From Epiperipatus broadwayi (Eukaryota > Onychophora > Udeonychophora > Euonychophora > Peripatidae): a stretch of 64,000 bases of DNA. Below the pieces are notes generated by a model. It worked only from the letters and a program-made list of their open reading frames with translations. It made no database searches and was not told the origin of the DNA. The stretch spans positions 14,024,364-14,088,363 of the forward strand of contig JAQFVV010000012.1 in assembly GCA_028023455.1 (NCBI GenBank). The letters are read 5' to 3'. How positions within the stretch are numbered: the first letter of the stretch is position 1; the number at the start of each line of letters is the position of its first letter. Positions 1 through 10,984 of this stretch are shown piece by piece. Both the position numbers and the translations under genes were made by a program.

Positions 1-2750
1 CATGGAAAATATTGTAAAATAAGCTCATGTATTTTTTTTATTTTTCTATTTTGTATATTTTTTATATCACTTTATGTATTGGGCTTTTCTCTGAAAAATT
101 CAAATAGAGAAAGGCAAACTTATTAAACAAATGAATCAAATGTTGGAACATAGTAGTAAAATAAATAATTAAAGCAATTGTTCCAACATACTTGTATATT
201 TTTCATTTTTTTTAATTACTGCCTCTAAAAACTAATTTTATTCTATAAACAAAGAATGTTAATTGCTTTTGCAAAAATCTGACCAAAAGCAAAATGTTTG
301 ATAATGCTATAATTAAAATGTTATTATTATTTTTTTAAATAGAAATTCTTTTGAAATGAATAGCTGTAATCAAGTGGTCTGAGCATTCAAGATGGATGTC
401 AAACTTAAAATGTAGAATTTAATCGGAAAAATATAAAGGAATGTTTGCAATCTAAGTGATAAGCTAGATTAAAAGGATTGGCTGATTCATTCTTCTCAGA
501 GGGATATCTGAATTGGTTCTAGATCGGAAGAGAGTTCAGTGTATGGATAGAGCTGTGGGATTCAGTCTTTCGTTGGCAGCCATTCTGGGCAAGTCATTCT
601 TTTCATTGCTCCAGAATTCTCCAAGCGATCAGCTACTTAGAGAGTCATTTATGAATAGTACTATTAGTGACATTCGTTAGAACAAATCCTTTATACAGTT
701 CTTTTAAGAACTCTTATCTTTGTGGATTCGAATAACTATTGGAGACAGCCTATGAAAATTTATTAAATAATCCTCGTTACTATTTAGATATATAAAAAAA
801 GAGGATATGAAGCAATATACTAGAGATTCCGGCATGACCGTGGGGTAGACAACTATCCAGTGCACCGCCCTTTCTCTGTCCTAAGCCGCCCAGATGTGAC
901 CACGCCAATTCCAACCGCCCAGGAGGATGACCAGTGCCGCCTTACTAAATGGAAGAAATCGTCACCACACAGCCAGTTAACTTGAAGCCCACTCAGCCCA
1001 GAGGAGAAGAATGAAGACGCAGATATAAGTTTATTTTAAGATATTTATTAACATTGAAATAATTAACTTTTCTATTTCCGATTAGATATATATTTTTTTG
1101 TTATTATTATTTATCATTTAAAAATGAGAGAGTCTCTCGCATACGTATAAATTTACGGTTATTGCGGTCATAAATGGTAAAGCTTTTACTTAAATCCTTT
1201 GAGTGAATTTTTCTATTTCAAATTAGTATTTTCAGCAAAGATCGCAATGAGATTTTTTTTGTTGTTGTTGTTGCTATTCGTTTTGCTGTTGTTGTTATTC
1301 CTGAAATTCGTCAAATATAAATATGCATGTAGATGTATGTATGCGTACATACGCTTATTATATTCGGTAAATATGATATCTCATGCTGAATATCTAAAAA
1401 TGTATTTAACCGGATATCCTTTTTAAGTTTTTTTTTTTTTTTTGTGACTGCTACACCTCACGATGAGTGTAAGAAGGGATTGATTTATTATAGGTTCCCT
1501 GGAAGCAAGTACTCTAATAACTTTCTATTTAAAATAATAGTAAGTGTATAATTTGGCTGCACGTATATACATGTATAGAAATTTATCTTTGGCAAAACGG
1601 AAATAGATACAGTACCTTATGGTGAGTACGATATGGTATCTGAGCCAATGCAACATATTGACTTGTTGAAAATATGAAATAGGTGATATATTTCATTGTG
1701 CAAATATGCATAGTTTTCATTATTATATTTCCTATCAATAAAAAGGTTTTAAAGTTATCAGTAAAAGCGTATGCCTGTATGACCGAAAATCTCATATCTG
1801 TATATCAAATCACACAAATTAAAATTTATTTCTATTGGGTAAAAAGAGCTCAGACCACTTCCATTACTTATAAACATTGTAAATAGCTTTAGGGATTTAT
1901 TATTTTTCTTATTTAAAATTGTATTTTATCTATTTCAACGCCTCGAATATATATATAGTTTGGGGTAATTAATTATTTAGTATTTTGTTATTATATTATC
2001 ATTAGTATGAAACGGTGGTGGGTCTTAGGGATTAAATAAATATTTAATCATAATATTAAATTTTTTTCGTTTTCGTATCATTATTTATATTGATAAAAAT
2101 GTGTTCTTTCCTTATCAACCACATACCTGTAATAATCATTTAACTTACCCATTTGAAGACCCTAGATGTAGAGTGACTTGAGCTAGCCACACGGGATATC
2201 GCTCTACCGGGTGTTAAATCTTATTCTTATGCTCCGCTGAACATATGGTATTGCACACCCTTCTAGGAGGGTGAAAAATTCATTTTTTTGATTCTTTTCT
2301 AGAAGTGGCGCGCAAAAGTCTATTTTGTAAATAGATTTTTCAAAGGTGTGTACTTGCCATTGTTCTAAATATTCGGGCATTAAAATAAGATATCAACTAA
2401 AGGGTGTTTTGACTGGAAGATTCCTGTCAATCCACTCTTTCTATCAGTTTAGCTGGAAGTACTGATATGTATGAGTATAGAAATCGGCTAAATTGATATC
2501 CATTTCTTTACCTGTTAAATCTTGGTCACTTCATGCTCAGTGCAAGATTAGGAAAAGAATTCCGCAGGGAGTATGGTCCGGTACAATATATAAGAAATAT
2601 TAAAATCTTTAAAAATAGTTAAAAGATATTTTAGTGGGAATAAAATAAATAGAAGCAAAAGCAAAAAAAAAAAAAAAGTGTCAAATTGTGTAGGATACTA
2701 AAACTTCATTGAAATTTACAATGAAATGGAAAAAAAAACAAAAGTTTAAT
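1..2750. other. AT-rich non-coding DNA with scattered GC-richer patches
   Basis: No gene is supported. There is a GTT-rich microsatellite near 1258-1290, a GC-rich patch at 825-1020 and moderately GC-richer DNA at 2130-2560. Short open frames here are composition artefacts of AT-rich DNA. The terminal AUH exon was sought here on the minus strand without success. Confidence 0.6.
825..1020. other. Unexplained GC-rich island
   Basis: About 200 bp of balanced base composition inside very AT-rich DNA, rich in CCGCC and CAGCC motifs. No frame is open throughout and no tRNA or SINE structure was recognised. It could be an exon of an unrelated transcript or a fragment of a transposon leader. Confidence 0.4.
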
Positions 2751-3093
2751 TATCATACCATTTACAACATTCTTAAACACTTTATCAATACTCTTTATTT
2801 ATATCAAAACTAACAGTTTCGATTGTCCTGCAGTCATCATCAGAGCTACAATATTCAAATATATATATAATACACTTATACACATATTAAATACATATAT
2901 GTATTTAATTATGTATATGAATATATGTATAAGTATATTGTATTTAATTATGTATATGAATATATGTATTAATTATAAATTTGAATATTGTAGCTCTGCT
3001 GATGATTGCAGGACAATTGAAACTGTTAGTTTTGATTATTTATAAATAAAGAGTATTGATAAAATGTTTAAGAATGTTGTAAATGATATGATA
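2751..3093. mobile_element. Palindromic MITE with about 108-bp terminal inverted repeats
   Basis: The left arm (2751-2858) is repeated in reverse complement at about 2983-3093 with only a few mismatches and a small indel. Both arms contain the GTCCTGCA and AGAGCTACAATATTC blocks. The 120-bp centre is an AT-rich ATGTATTTAATT-type repeat. No coding capacity. The long, well-preserved arms mark a foldback or MITE insertion; the superfamily is not assignable because the termini have no clear hallmark. Confidence 0.8.
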
Positions 3094-4849
3094 TGTTAAA
3101 GTAGAAATCAATACATAAAAAAAGGAAGAAGAAGAAAATTATATTACTTCCATAAAAAGTTAAATTAAATAAAAAAAGAAAATTTGTAAAATAAATATAG
3201 TATATAGTTGATAATTTGGATCTATTTAAATTTTATCAATGTCTAATCTCAAAGTAACATATTATAAGCATGATATTTTTTGATTTATGGTCTTAGCTTA
3301 TGAATACTGTTAATAATTCAGCATTTAGCTCATTAGGTAAGTCCAGAAATTACATATAACATTGGAAAAAAATGCTCTATTTATTATATATTAGGTTTAA
3401 TGTATTTTGATAATTATTAATATAGTTTATATTAAAAATGCGAGTTCATTTACATTATATGAAATAATCAAAAAGTATATATTTAAAATATTAAGTTGAA
3501 ATAATTTTATATTAAAATTATATTAATTACTAATCCCATATAGATTTTTGTTGATTCTTGTTAATACAGTTATAAGAAAAAAAATTCTGACAAATTTATT
3601 TGCCATATTATTATTCCAGAAATAGTTAACAAACAACATGTTTAAAAAATATAGTCAGAAGAAAAATTACTATGGTGAGATTAATATAATAGATTTTGAA
3701 AATGATAAAAACGTTTCTTGTTTCAGACAAATTTATATGTCATTTATCACTTTCCACAACTTAAGAGAGCATTTCTGAGATGTTAGCTGAGGACTGTGCA
3801 ATTAACTATCCTGTAATTATTAAAATACTTTTCATGCAAATTCTTTTCCAGTAGCTAAAAATTCTGACTGGAACCATAGCATCTCACAAGAAATATATGA
3901 CATTTATAAAAAAATATTAGTTTATGAACTATTATTTGTCTACTTTTTTTTTTTTTTGTGCTCTTTAATATAAATAGAAAGAGATCCCTAGCAATATCTA
4001 TATAATTAAAATATTTTTATGGATTTTTTGATGTAAATATTAATAATTTTAACTGGATTTTTTTGTGTATTTTATAGATAAATTTCAGCTATGAGAAACA
4101 GGGCAAAATATCAATTAGATACAGTCACTACTGCTAATTGAAATCATATTATCTAGGAATATTATTTGTCTGACCAACTTTTAACTAAAAATGGACTCTA
4201 GTTTTATTACCCTAGATTATACAAATATTATTGATATGTTACAGATGTGAAAACAGAAATTATCACAATTTTTCAAATATTTCACTAATTAACAAAACTC
4301 CCATAAAGAGTTAAAAATAATTAGATTTTCACAGGCTTTTAGGTATAAATTTTAATTTAAACAGGATAACTCCCTACATTTTATAGACAAATTTTAGTTA
4401 TGATATGATCATGCAAACAACTAATTAGAAACAGGCATTGCTAACTGAAATCATATCATTTTTTTCAATGTTATTTCTAATAATTTATTTTTAAAAATAT
4501 TTGTAATAATGTTTTTTTTAAAAAAATATTTTATTATTTTTAATAATATATATTGTTTATTAAATAAATACATTAATTCATTTGAATACAGTTCAAAATA
4601 TATTTACACAAATACAATTTCATTTTTCTCCTATTAAGTCCTAATGCCACTTCTATATAAAGAAAATTTTTATAACATTTTAAATAATTACATTAAAATT
4701 TTAAACAGAATTTAAAAATATGCCAATAATAACAAAAAAAAAAAAATTACATTTCAATATATTATTATATAATAAAAATATTGATTATATAATATTAGAT
4801 AGTCATATATTTTTTCTATATACTAATTTTTCCCCTTTTCTCCCTCTTT
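3094..4849. repeat. AT-rich DNA with copies of an old dispersed repeat
   Basis: No gene. Similar blocks occur near 4074-4150 and 4375-4460, each combining ATAGAYAAATTTYAGYTATGA, a GAAACAG core and AAATCATAT. The same block occurs in reverse near 13490-13620 and forward at 46075-46150 and 46280-46330, so it is a dispersed, partly tandem family. Copies are heavily diverged and non-coding. Confidence 0.5.
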
Positions 4850-5270
4850 AATATATATTTTTAATTAGTTTTTTTATTTTCCTATAATGTTGCAAACTTT
4901 TTAATTCAATAGGAAAAATATTAAATAATTTAGGAATATAATGATTTCTTACTCTATTTCCATATTTATTACAATATTTTGAAACTATGCATATATCTGT
5001 TTTCCTTAGACACATTTCAAATTGTTTTATATAAGGTTTTTTGAAAGAACTATCAAAAATTTTTTTTTCTATAATTATATAATTGAGAAGTTGATTGAAT
5101 AAAATATTATTTTTGTAAATATATTTTTTTGCTATTGATATATTTTTCTCCTATTAGAACAATTATTCTTTTATGCAGTAATGCTAGTCTATTAATATTA
5201 GAAAAGCTTGCAAAAACATAAAGGATTATTCCATATCTCAATAAAGATTCACATAAAAATTTATACATAA
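4850..5270 (-). pseudogene. LINE ORF2 C-terminal (thumb/connection) region
   Basis: The minus-strand translation gives L-L-R-Y-G-I-I-L-Y near 5245, then N-I-N-R-L-A-L-L-H-K-R-I-I near 5190. From about 5090 to 4870 it reads I-K-Q-F-E-M-C-L-R-K-T-D and N-R-V-R-N-H-Y-I-P-K-L-F-N. This matches the usual C-terminal layout of CR1-group LINEs. At least two frame changes. The element's 3' end cannot be fixed; it is lost in AT-rich sequence near 4850. Confidence 0.65.
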
Positions 5271-5446
5271 CAAAAAGAATATTTAAAGGAAAAATATCTT
5301 TGATTTTGTAGAACTTCTAAATTTATTAATTAGTATGTTTATATGATGTTTCCAAGACATTTTTTCATCTATCATCATTCCAACATATTTAATAAATTTT
5401 ACACGTTCTACTTTTATACACTTATCATTATATGTCATATAAACAC

Positions 5447-6822
5447 TCATGTAAATGCAGATGTTATATCAATATTTTTATATTTCTTGTGTGGAGAGCA
5501 TATTAACATACATTTTGTTTTTTCTTCATTTATATAAATTCCTCTCTCTAAGCACAAAAAGACAATTTTGTTCAGACTTTCTTGACATTTTTTAACTGCA
5601 ATATCAATACTGCTATTTGCACTCATAATAACAGTATCATCTGCATGTTGATCATTCAATAATATTTCCTAGATCATTTATGAAAATCAGAAACAACAAC
5701 GCATTAAGTATAGAATCTTGGTCAAGCGTTGGTGGATGAGAGGTCAGCACAGCTGCCTTACAAGTAGTTGTCCCGGGTTGGTGGGTTTGCTTCCCAGCCA
5801 GTGCTATGACACATGGTGAAAAAAAAAAAGGATAGAACCTTGAAAAATCCATATAAATTTTTTTGCTCATTACTTAATACATTTAATATTTTTGCTATAA
5901 CATATCTACCATTTAAATAATTTTTTTAAAAAACAACAATTTTCCTCTAACATCACAATTTTGTAAACTGTGAATCAATTACTTATGCTCATTAATGTCA
6001 AAAGTCTTAAAAAAATTACAGTTACATATTTTTTATCATTTAATGGATTATTAATTTCATCTGTAAAATTCTCTAATAACATAGTTATGTTTTTTCCTTC
6101 TATGAATCCATATTGGTTAAAAAATTATTATTAGTTAAATTTTTTTAAATTATTTTATAAATATATTTTTCTATTATTTTAGCAATTAATGGAAGAATAG
6201 ATATAGCTCTATAGTTATTAAAATTATTTTTAGCACCAGATTTATAAACTTGTTCTACTGTAGATAATTTTAATAATGTAGGAAACTCACTATATTCTAT
6301 TATTTTATTAATCATATAAATTATAATTTCTGATAGAATGTCAGCATTATGTTTTATGTTTACATTCTGATTGTATCTATACTACTTATATTATTTCTAC
6401 ATTCTTTTATTATTTCATATAATTCTTCTTTATTTAAATTTGGCATAAATATTGAATTAGATTGACTATTATGTTTTCAAAATATTACTATCATGATCAA
6501 TTTGTTTGAGTTTGTTAATTCTTTCTACAAATATATTATTAAAAGTATTTGCTAGAAGAAAATTATATATTAAAATATTTTTTTAAATCTTCATCATTTA
6601 TAAAACTTGATTTTCTTAATAATATTTCATTTATTTTTCTCTAAGTTTTTTTTTTATGTCACCTCTATTTTCATTAAAAAATTTATTATAAAACAATCTT
6701 TTCTCTGTCCTTATCATAGAATTAACTTTACTTCTTAATGCCTTATATTTAAAAAATAAATGATTTTGTTTAATTTTTTTATATTCTTTCCATAAACTTT
6801 TTTTTTCTTTTATTAATTTCAA
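5447..6822 (-). pseudogene. LINE reverse transcriptase domain (broken, SINE-interrupted)
   Basis: On the minus strand a basic linker (6822-6631, K-L-I-K-E-K-K-S-L-W) leads into RT motifs. About 6295-6150 reads Q-V-Y-K-S-G-A-K and N-N-Y-R-A-I-S-I-L-P-L-I. About 5850-5650 reads S-I-L-N-A-L-L-F-L-I-F-I-N-D-L. About 5650-5600 carries the catalytic box as H-A-D-D-T-V-I-M-S, and E-E-K-T-K-C-M further on is the usual E-K-T-K-x-M strand. Several stops and frameshifts separate these. A 109-bp SINE splits the S-I-L-N-A-L-L block (see 5721-5829). Confidence 0.8.
5721..5829 (+). mobile_element. Short tRNA-like SINE inserted in the LINE, with target-site duplication
   Basis: A GC-rich 98-bp body ends in a run of A (5820-5829). 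Pol III-like boxes are visible: GAGGTCAGCACAGCTG (A-box like) and GGGTTTGCTTCCC (B-box like). It is flanked by near-identical 12-13 nt sequences, TATAGAATCTTG at 5709-5720 and GATAGAACCTTG at 5831-5842, a target-site duplication of the LINE-mediated type. Reading the host LINE across a single target copy gives an uninterrupted F-Q-G-S-I-L-N-A-L-L-F reverse transcriptase motif, which confirms the insertion boundaries. Confidence 0.8.
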
Positions 6823-6926
6823 TATTTTTTTATTTATCCAATTAATATGAAACTTTATTATTATTTTTAATCACAATGATTTCTTGTGACTTATTGTTTA
6901 TATCTTTGAAATTTTCTACAAACTTC

Positions 6927-7586
6927 TTATACATAGTATCCAGTCGTTTTTTGTAAAAAATTTCTAACTAGTTTATTGTTATATAATATTAATTTAAGTT
7001 CCACTATTTCTGATATTCTATTAAGTTGTATTTTATTTGGAATAGATAAATATGTAAAGTAATGATCAGCAATCTTTTCTTTAATAGCAGCAGTAAAAAT
7101 ATTATTTTTCATTAGGCTTGTATTAATATGATCAATACATGAAGAAACTATATTATTCATTATAATTTCTTCTCATGTGTATGTTTTAAAATGATAAAGT
7201 ATTCCATAAATAGCTAATGCATCTATAAAATCTTCAACAGTTCTAAAATTTTTAAATAAATCGATGTTCATATTATCTATTACTATTATTTCATTGATAG
7301 TTAGTCTAAAACATTTTAACCATGATTTTAATTCATTTACAAACATTTTATTATTATCTGGTGGTCTGTATATTGCTAGTAGCATAACTTTATTGCTATT
7401 TAATTGAAAAATTATATGAATCACTTCAAAGATATTAAAATTGACTTTCAGTTTTTCAACAAAAATATTTTCTCTAATAAAAATCACCTTTTCTATGACC
7501 TCAATTTTTTTACAATTTATAATATTATAAAGATTAACTTCTTCATTTTTTATATTTGTTTCCATTAATATTAGAAAATTAATCAA
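6927..7586 (-). pseudogene. LINE endonuclease domain (broken)
   Basis: Minus-strand frames 7586-7173 and 7160-6927 together resemble the apurinic-like endonuclease that nicks target DNA. Visible motifs are M-L-L-A-I-Y-R-P-P (the usual Y-R-P-P strand), I-V-I-D-N-M-N-I-D (normally G-D-x-N-I-D) and S-S-C-I-D-H-I followed by I-A-D-H-Y-F-T (normally S-x-I-D-H-I and S-D-H). The G of the G-D-x-N motif reads as I-D-N-M-N, and the frame breaks near 7170, so activity is not expected. It sits between ORF1 and the RT, as in CR1/Jockey ORF2. Confidence 0.75.
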
Positions 7587-7925
7587 ATTAATGTAAGAGT
7601 ATGCAGTTGCAATTAATTCATCCTAATTTTTTCTTATACTTCTAAGATTAACACGAAGTATATTATAAATTTTTTTTTTTCAATACTAAATTCTTTAATT
7701 TCTACTCCCCAATCTTCAAATGTATTAAAATTCTTTACATAAGTATCTTCAATGTCTTTCAACAGTACAAGTATTCAAAACATTTAAAATAGAATTCACA
7801 AAATATTAATGTCATTTTCATTCGCTATATACATTTTTTTTCTCTCCACTTTTTTTGTAAAAAATTTGTCCATTTTTAATTCATTTATATTTATAATTTT
7901 TTTTGTTTTATACATCTCCTTTATC

Positions 7926-8719
7926 TTATATAATCAAGTCATTAGAAATGTATTTTTTAAAATAGTCTTTTTTATTTAGCCATTCTTTAGTATAATCAAC
8001 ATCTTTAAATACAATTTTTAAGATAGAATCACTTTCTGTAAATTTATTTTTTACTTTATATATATTAGTTATATGTCCTTTATCAAAATCCTTCATGTCC
8101 AATTTATTGTTAAGCAAATTATATATATCGAACATATCTTCATTTTCTTTAAAGATTAAACTATGTATTTCAATAGAGGCTAATTTTAATTGATCTTGCT
8201 TATTTTTATCGACCTCAAGCTTTTGTAGTCTATCTTTAATTTTGTTATTTTCTTCAATTAGCATTCTCATATCTTTTTTAATTTTCGTATTTTTTTTTCA
8301 TGAATTAGAAATTTTTTAGTTATTTCATCATACTTATCAGATAAAAATTCCATTGATTCTTTTAATTGATCAAAATGACATTTTAAGTCATTAATTAAAT
8401 TAACTTTTGTTTCCATTCTTACAATTTTTTTAGTTTCTGCCATTTCTTCTCCAAGGGAATTATCACTCTTCAATGTTGGAGCTTTTTGTGTTTTGCATTC
8501 TTGACATTTTCCAGAATTTTTTTTATTGATAATGCTCATATTTCTATAAGTAGATTCTTTCAATCCTGAACAATGGAAATGAAAAGAACCTTGACAAAAA
8601 CTGTTACATATTGCAAAATCCCCTTCTTCTTCAAGAGGTAAATGACAAATATTAGTTTCCATATTACAAAGAAAAATAAACTTACTATATTTTTTAATAC
8701 TAATATTAAATATATCCAA
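7926..8719 (-). pseudogene. LINE ORF1: PHD-like zinc finger and coiled coil (frameshifted)
   Basis: Two frames overlap at 8267-8270. The upstream frame, probably starting at the internal Met near 8662, has spaced Cys/His residues of a PHD-type finger (ICH, FAICN, FCQGSFHFHCSGL, CQECK). A Lys/Glu-rich coiled coil follows. The coiled coil then continues in the other frame as M-R-M-L-I-E-E-N-N-K-I-K-D. The break lies beside a run of nine A residues, so a one-base slip is the likely cause. The second half (L-K-I-V-F-K-D-V-D-Y-T-K-E-W-L) resembles the RNA-binding C-terminus of such ORF1 proteins. Role in the family: RNA-binding chaperone. This copy cannot make the full protein. Confidence 0.75.
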
Positions 8720-8803
8720 GTTAGTGTTACAAAAATAAAAATCACAATATGTAGTATAGTGTTTGAGTGACCAAATTTAAACTAAAATTGGAAAAGCTTT
8801 TAG

Positions 8804-8841
8804 TTTTGTAACAGGAACTGGGTTTAAACCCTGTTACAAAA
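8804..8841. repeat. Nested perfect palindrome or hairpin upstream of LINE ORF1
   Basis: TTTTGTAACAGG (8804-8815) pairs perfectly with CCTGTTACAAAA (8830-8841). The loop region contains the perfect 12-bp palindrome GGGTTTAAACCC (8820-8831), partly competing with the outer stem. It could be a LINE 5' leader structure or the terminus of another element. Confidence 0.6.
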
Positions 8842-10876
8842 GGAACGAGAATGTAGTTGTATATAATTTTTATTTATTTATTAGTATTAGATAATTATTT
8901 ATAAAAGTCGCACATACCAAGCGCACGTGTATTTGCTGGAACGAGGGATGTGGGTATATATTATGAGTGGCATACGTATATGTAGGTAGATATTATTGTT
9001 GAGAACAGGAAAGTAGAAATTTAGAAGACTTTAAAGCAGGTAAAAGAAAAGTTTTTTTTGTGAGTATAAATTTCCTGAATGAATTGGCAAAATGGATCGC
9101 ATTGTTCAATAGAAAGAAAGAAAAATAAAGAAAGCAAAATCCAACTACTTGAATGGATATATATTTTTTTTGTGTGTGTGTTTGTTTTAATTAAATGGAT
9201 TTTTCAGAAATAATTTTGATTAAGAAAAATGAACATGGAATGCCATTAGTTATTGAACTAATTTTCGATCTCTTTTGTTTGGTTAAAGTTGGCAAAAGGA
9301 TTTGTAATTAAAAGTTCAGGAATTTAAAAAGAAAAAGAGAGATAAGTAAAAGTCAAGATCGCTAAGTGGTTTTCCTTTTGTTTGACATTTTTGTAAGAAA
9401 ATCTATTTTTGAAACAAAGGAATACCAGCGATCAGGTGGAAGGCAACTGGGATTGATTAATTAATTTGAAAAAACAGACAGTTGAGCTCTGCTAGTCTTA
9501 CGTGCAAGATATTCTAAATTTTATTTGAAGAAAATTTATTAGCTGAAAAGAAGAAAGTTGGAGAAGCAAATTGTGAAAACTAAACTACATATATGAGTGA
9601 CCTCATGGATCGCATGGGGTAGAATCACCATCGTGCTTGGTTGGTGTTCGGACTCCAACCATTTTAATATGCCATATTAATATATTCTACAATCAATATC
9701 TCCAACTGCCCTACATAACTGAAGCTGTTTGAATCCAGTGTAGATCGTATGCCATTCCGGAATTAAGCCAAAAGAATAAAGAACAGAAGATTGAATACGC
9801 CACTTTAGAGGGACCAAAGGAATGAAATGTTAAGTGGAAGCGATGGATGCCATATTTGCCTAGGTAGGACTCCCGGAATCTTTTTGCGAGTGAACTCGGA
9901 AACACCTAAGCCACTTATTCAAATTATACTATACCGGTAAATATACACTTATTATGCCATTTTCAAATTTAAAATTAATCCAACCTAATTGCAAGAATAT
10001 TTCATATTATACCTGTATTATTAAATATTTCTTTTTATTGTCTTCTCCTGAATAATATTTCATTAAAATATTTATTATATGTATATGTGTGCCATTTATT
10101 GATTGTGTTTTTTAAATAAGTAATAGTAGATCTGTAGCTAAATTATTGATTTAGTGCGATACACATTATAGAATTCATGAGTTCCAAAATCTTATACACA
10201 TGCGTGCTGGTGCGAATTTAACGATAATTTATAGCGAGACAGATTAGATAGCAAAGTATATGAAGATTGTAAAAGATTTAGTTTAAACTTTAATGGGATA
10301 ATAGAAATAGAAAGATATAGAACGAATTGATTTGAGATTGCATTCCCTTTCGTTTCTTCTCCAGCGCACGGTGCTACCACACCCTGAGCATTAAGACGGG
10401 CAACTAATTAAAAGACTGAATCAAATAAATATTTAATGGACCCTACGATTCTTGTTGAATAACGAGTTTGGTGCTTGGCAACGAACAAAAAAAAAAATAC
10501 ATTCGTTGTCCATAAACATAGAGGTCTAGTTAAAGTTAAGTTAAAGCTGGGAGGGTTCGATTTCATTACCTGATGGGTATGTGTTTTGCTGTCGGTTGCT
10601 TCACTTACCCCTTTGAATGACCCACAGTTCAGGAAAACTTCACGTAAGGGGTGAATGACTCGATTTGTTTTCGGGAAAACTTCGTATGGGAAGGGCCGTT
10701 AGTTATATATATGCGTCACTATAAAAATTAACCCTCGGAAAGAACAACTGTAGAAAAATTGGTTTTATAAAAGTAAAGGTTTGAATTCAGCTAAATTATA
10801 ATTTTTAAAAATGTAAACAGTACTCAGAAGAGGGGTAAATTGTTTCAGTTTATTATCATACATATATTCAATAATC

Positions 10877-10984
10877 TAGGGGTGTAAGTTCAATTTCTAT
10901 GCTAGCATTGTCACTAGTCAGCCCAACGACATTTGAAGAAGAGTGGAGAATAATACCACTCGAAATATTATGTAATCTATTGTA
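10877..10984 (+). mobile_element. SINE fragment (family S2, middle part)
   Basis: Matches the middle of the fuller copy at 57568-57860: a TTCAATTTCTATGCTAG B-box-like start, then ATTGTCACTAGTCAG, then GAATAATACCACTCGAAA. Head and tail are absent. Confidence 0.65.

Larger units (their letters stand above)
4850..8719 (-). mobile_element. Decayed CR1/Jockey-group LINE (non-LTR retrotransposon)
   Basis: Read on the minus strand, the order is PHD-finger plus coiled-coil ORF1 (8719 to 7926), apurinic-type endonuclease (7586 to 6927), linker and reverse transcriptase (6822 to 5447), and the C-terminal domain (about 5270 to 4850). Every segment carries stops and frameshifts, so the copy is dead. The ORF1 type and RT motifs (N-Y-R-A-I-S-I-L-P, S-I-L-N-A-L-L-F, A-D-D-T) fit the CR1/Jockey/Daphne assemblage; the exact clade needs a tree. 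A SINE interrupts the RT at 5721-5829. A hairpin-rich block lies just upstream of ORF1. Confidence 0.85.

Noticed and set aside
1199-1426. 75-codon frame with a hydrophobic Leu-rich run
   Set aside because: Produced by a GTT/CTG-type microsatellite in AT-rich DNA; no context supports a gene.
9711-9905. 64-codon minus-strand frame in a GC-richer patch
   Set aside because: No domain, no splice context and no AUH C-terminal motif; cannot be distinguished from chance.
10590-10660. Short direct/inverted motif around CTTACCCCTT and TAAGGGGT
   Set aside because: Single occurrence of about 20 bp; too short to support an element or regulatory site.
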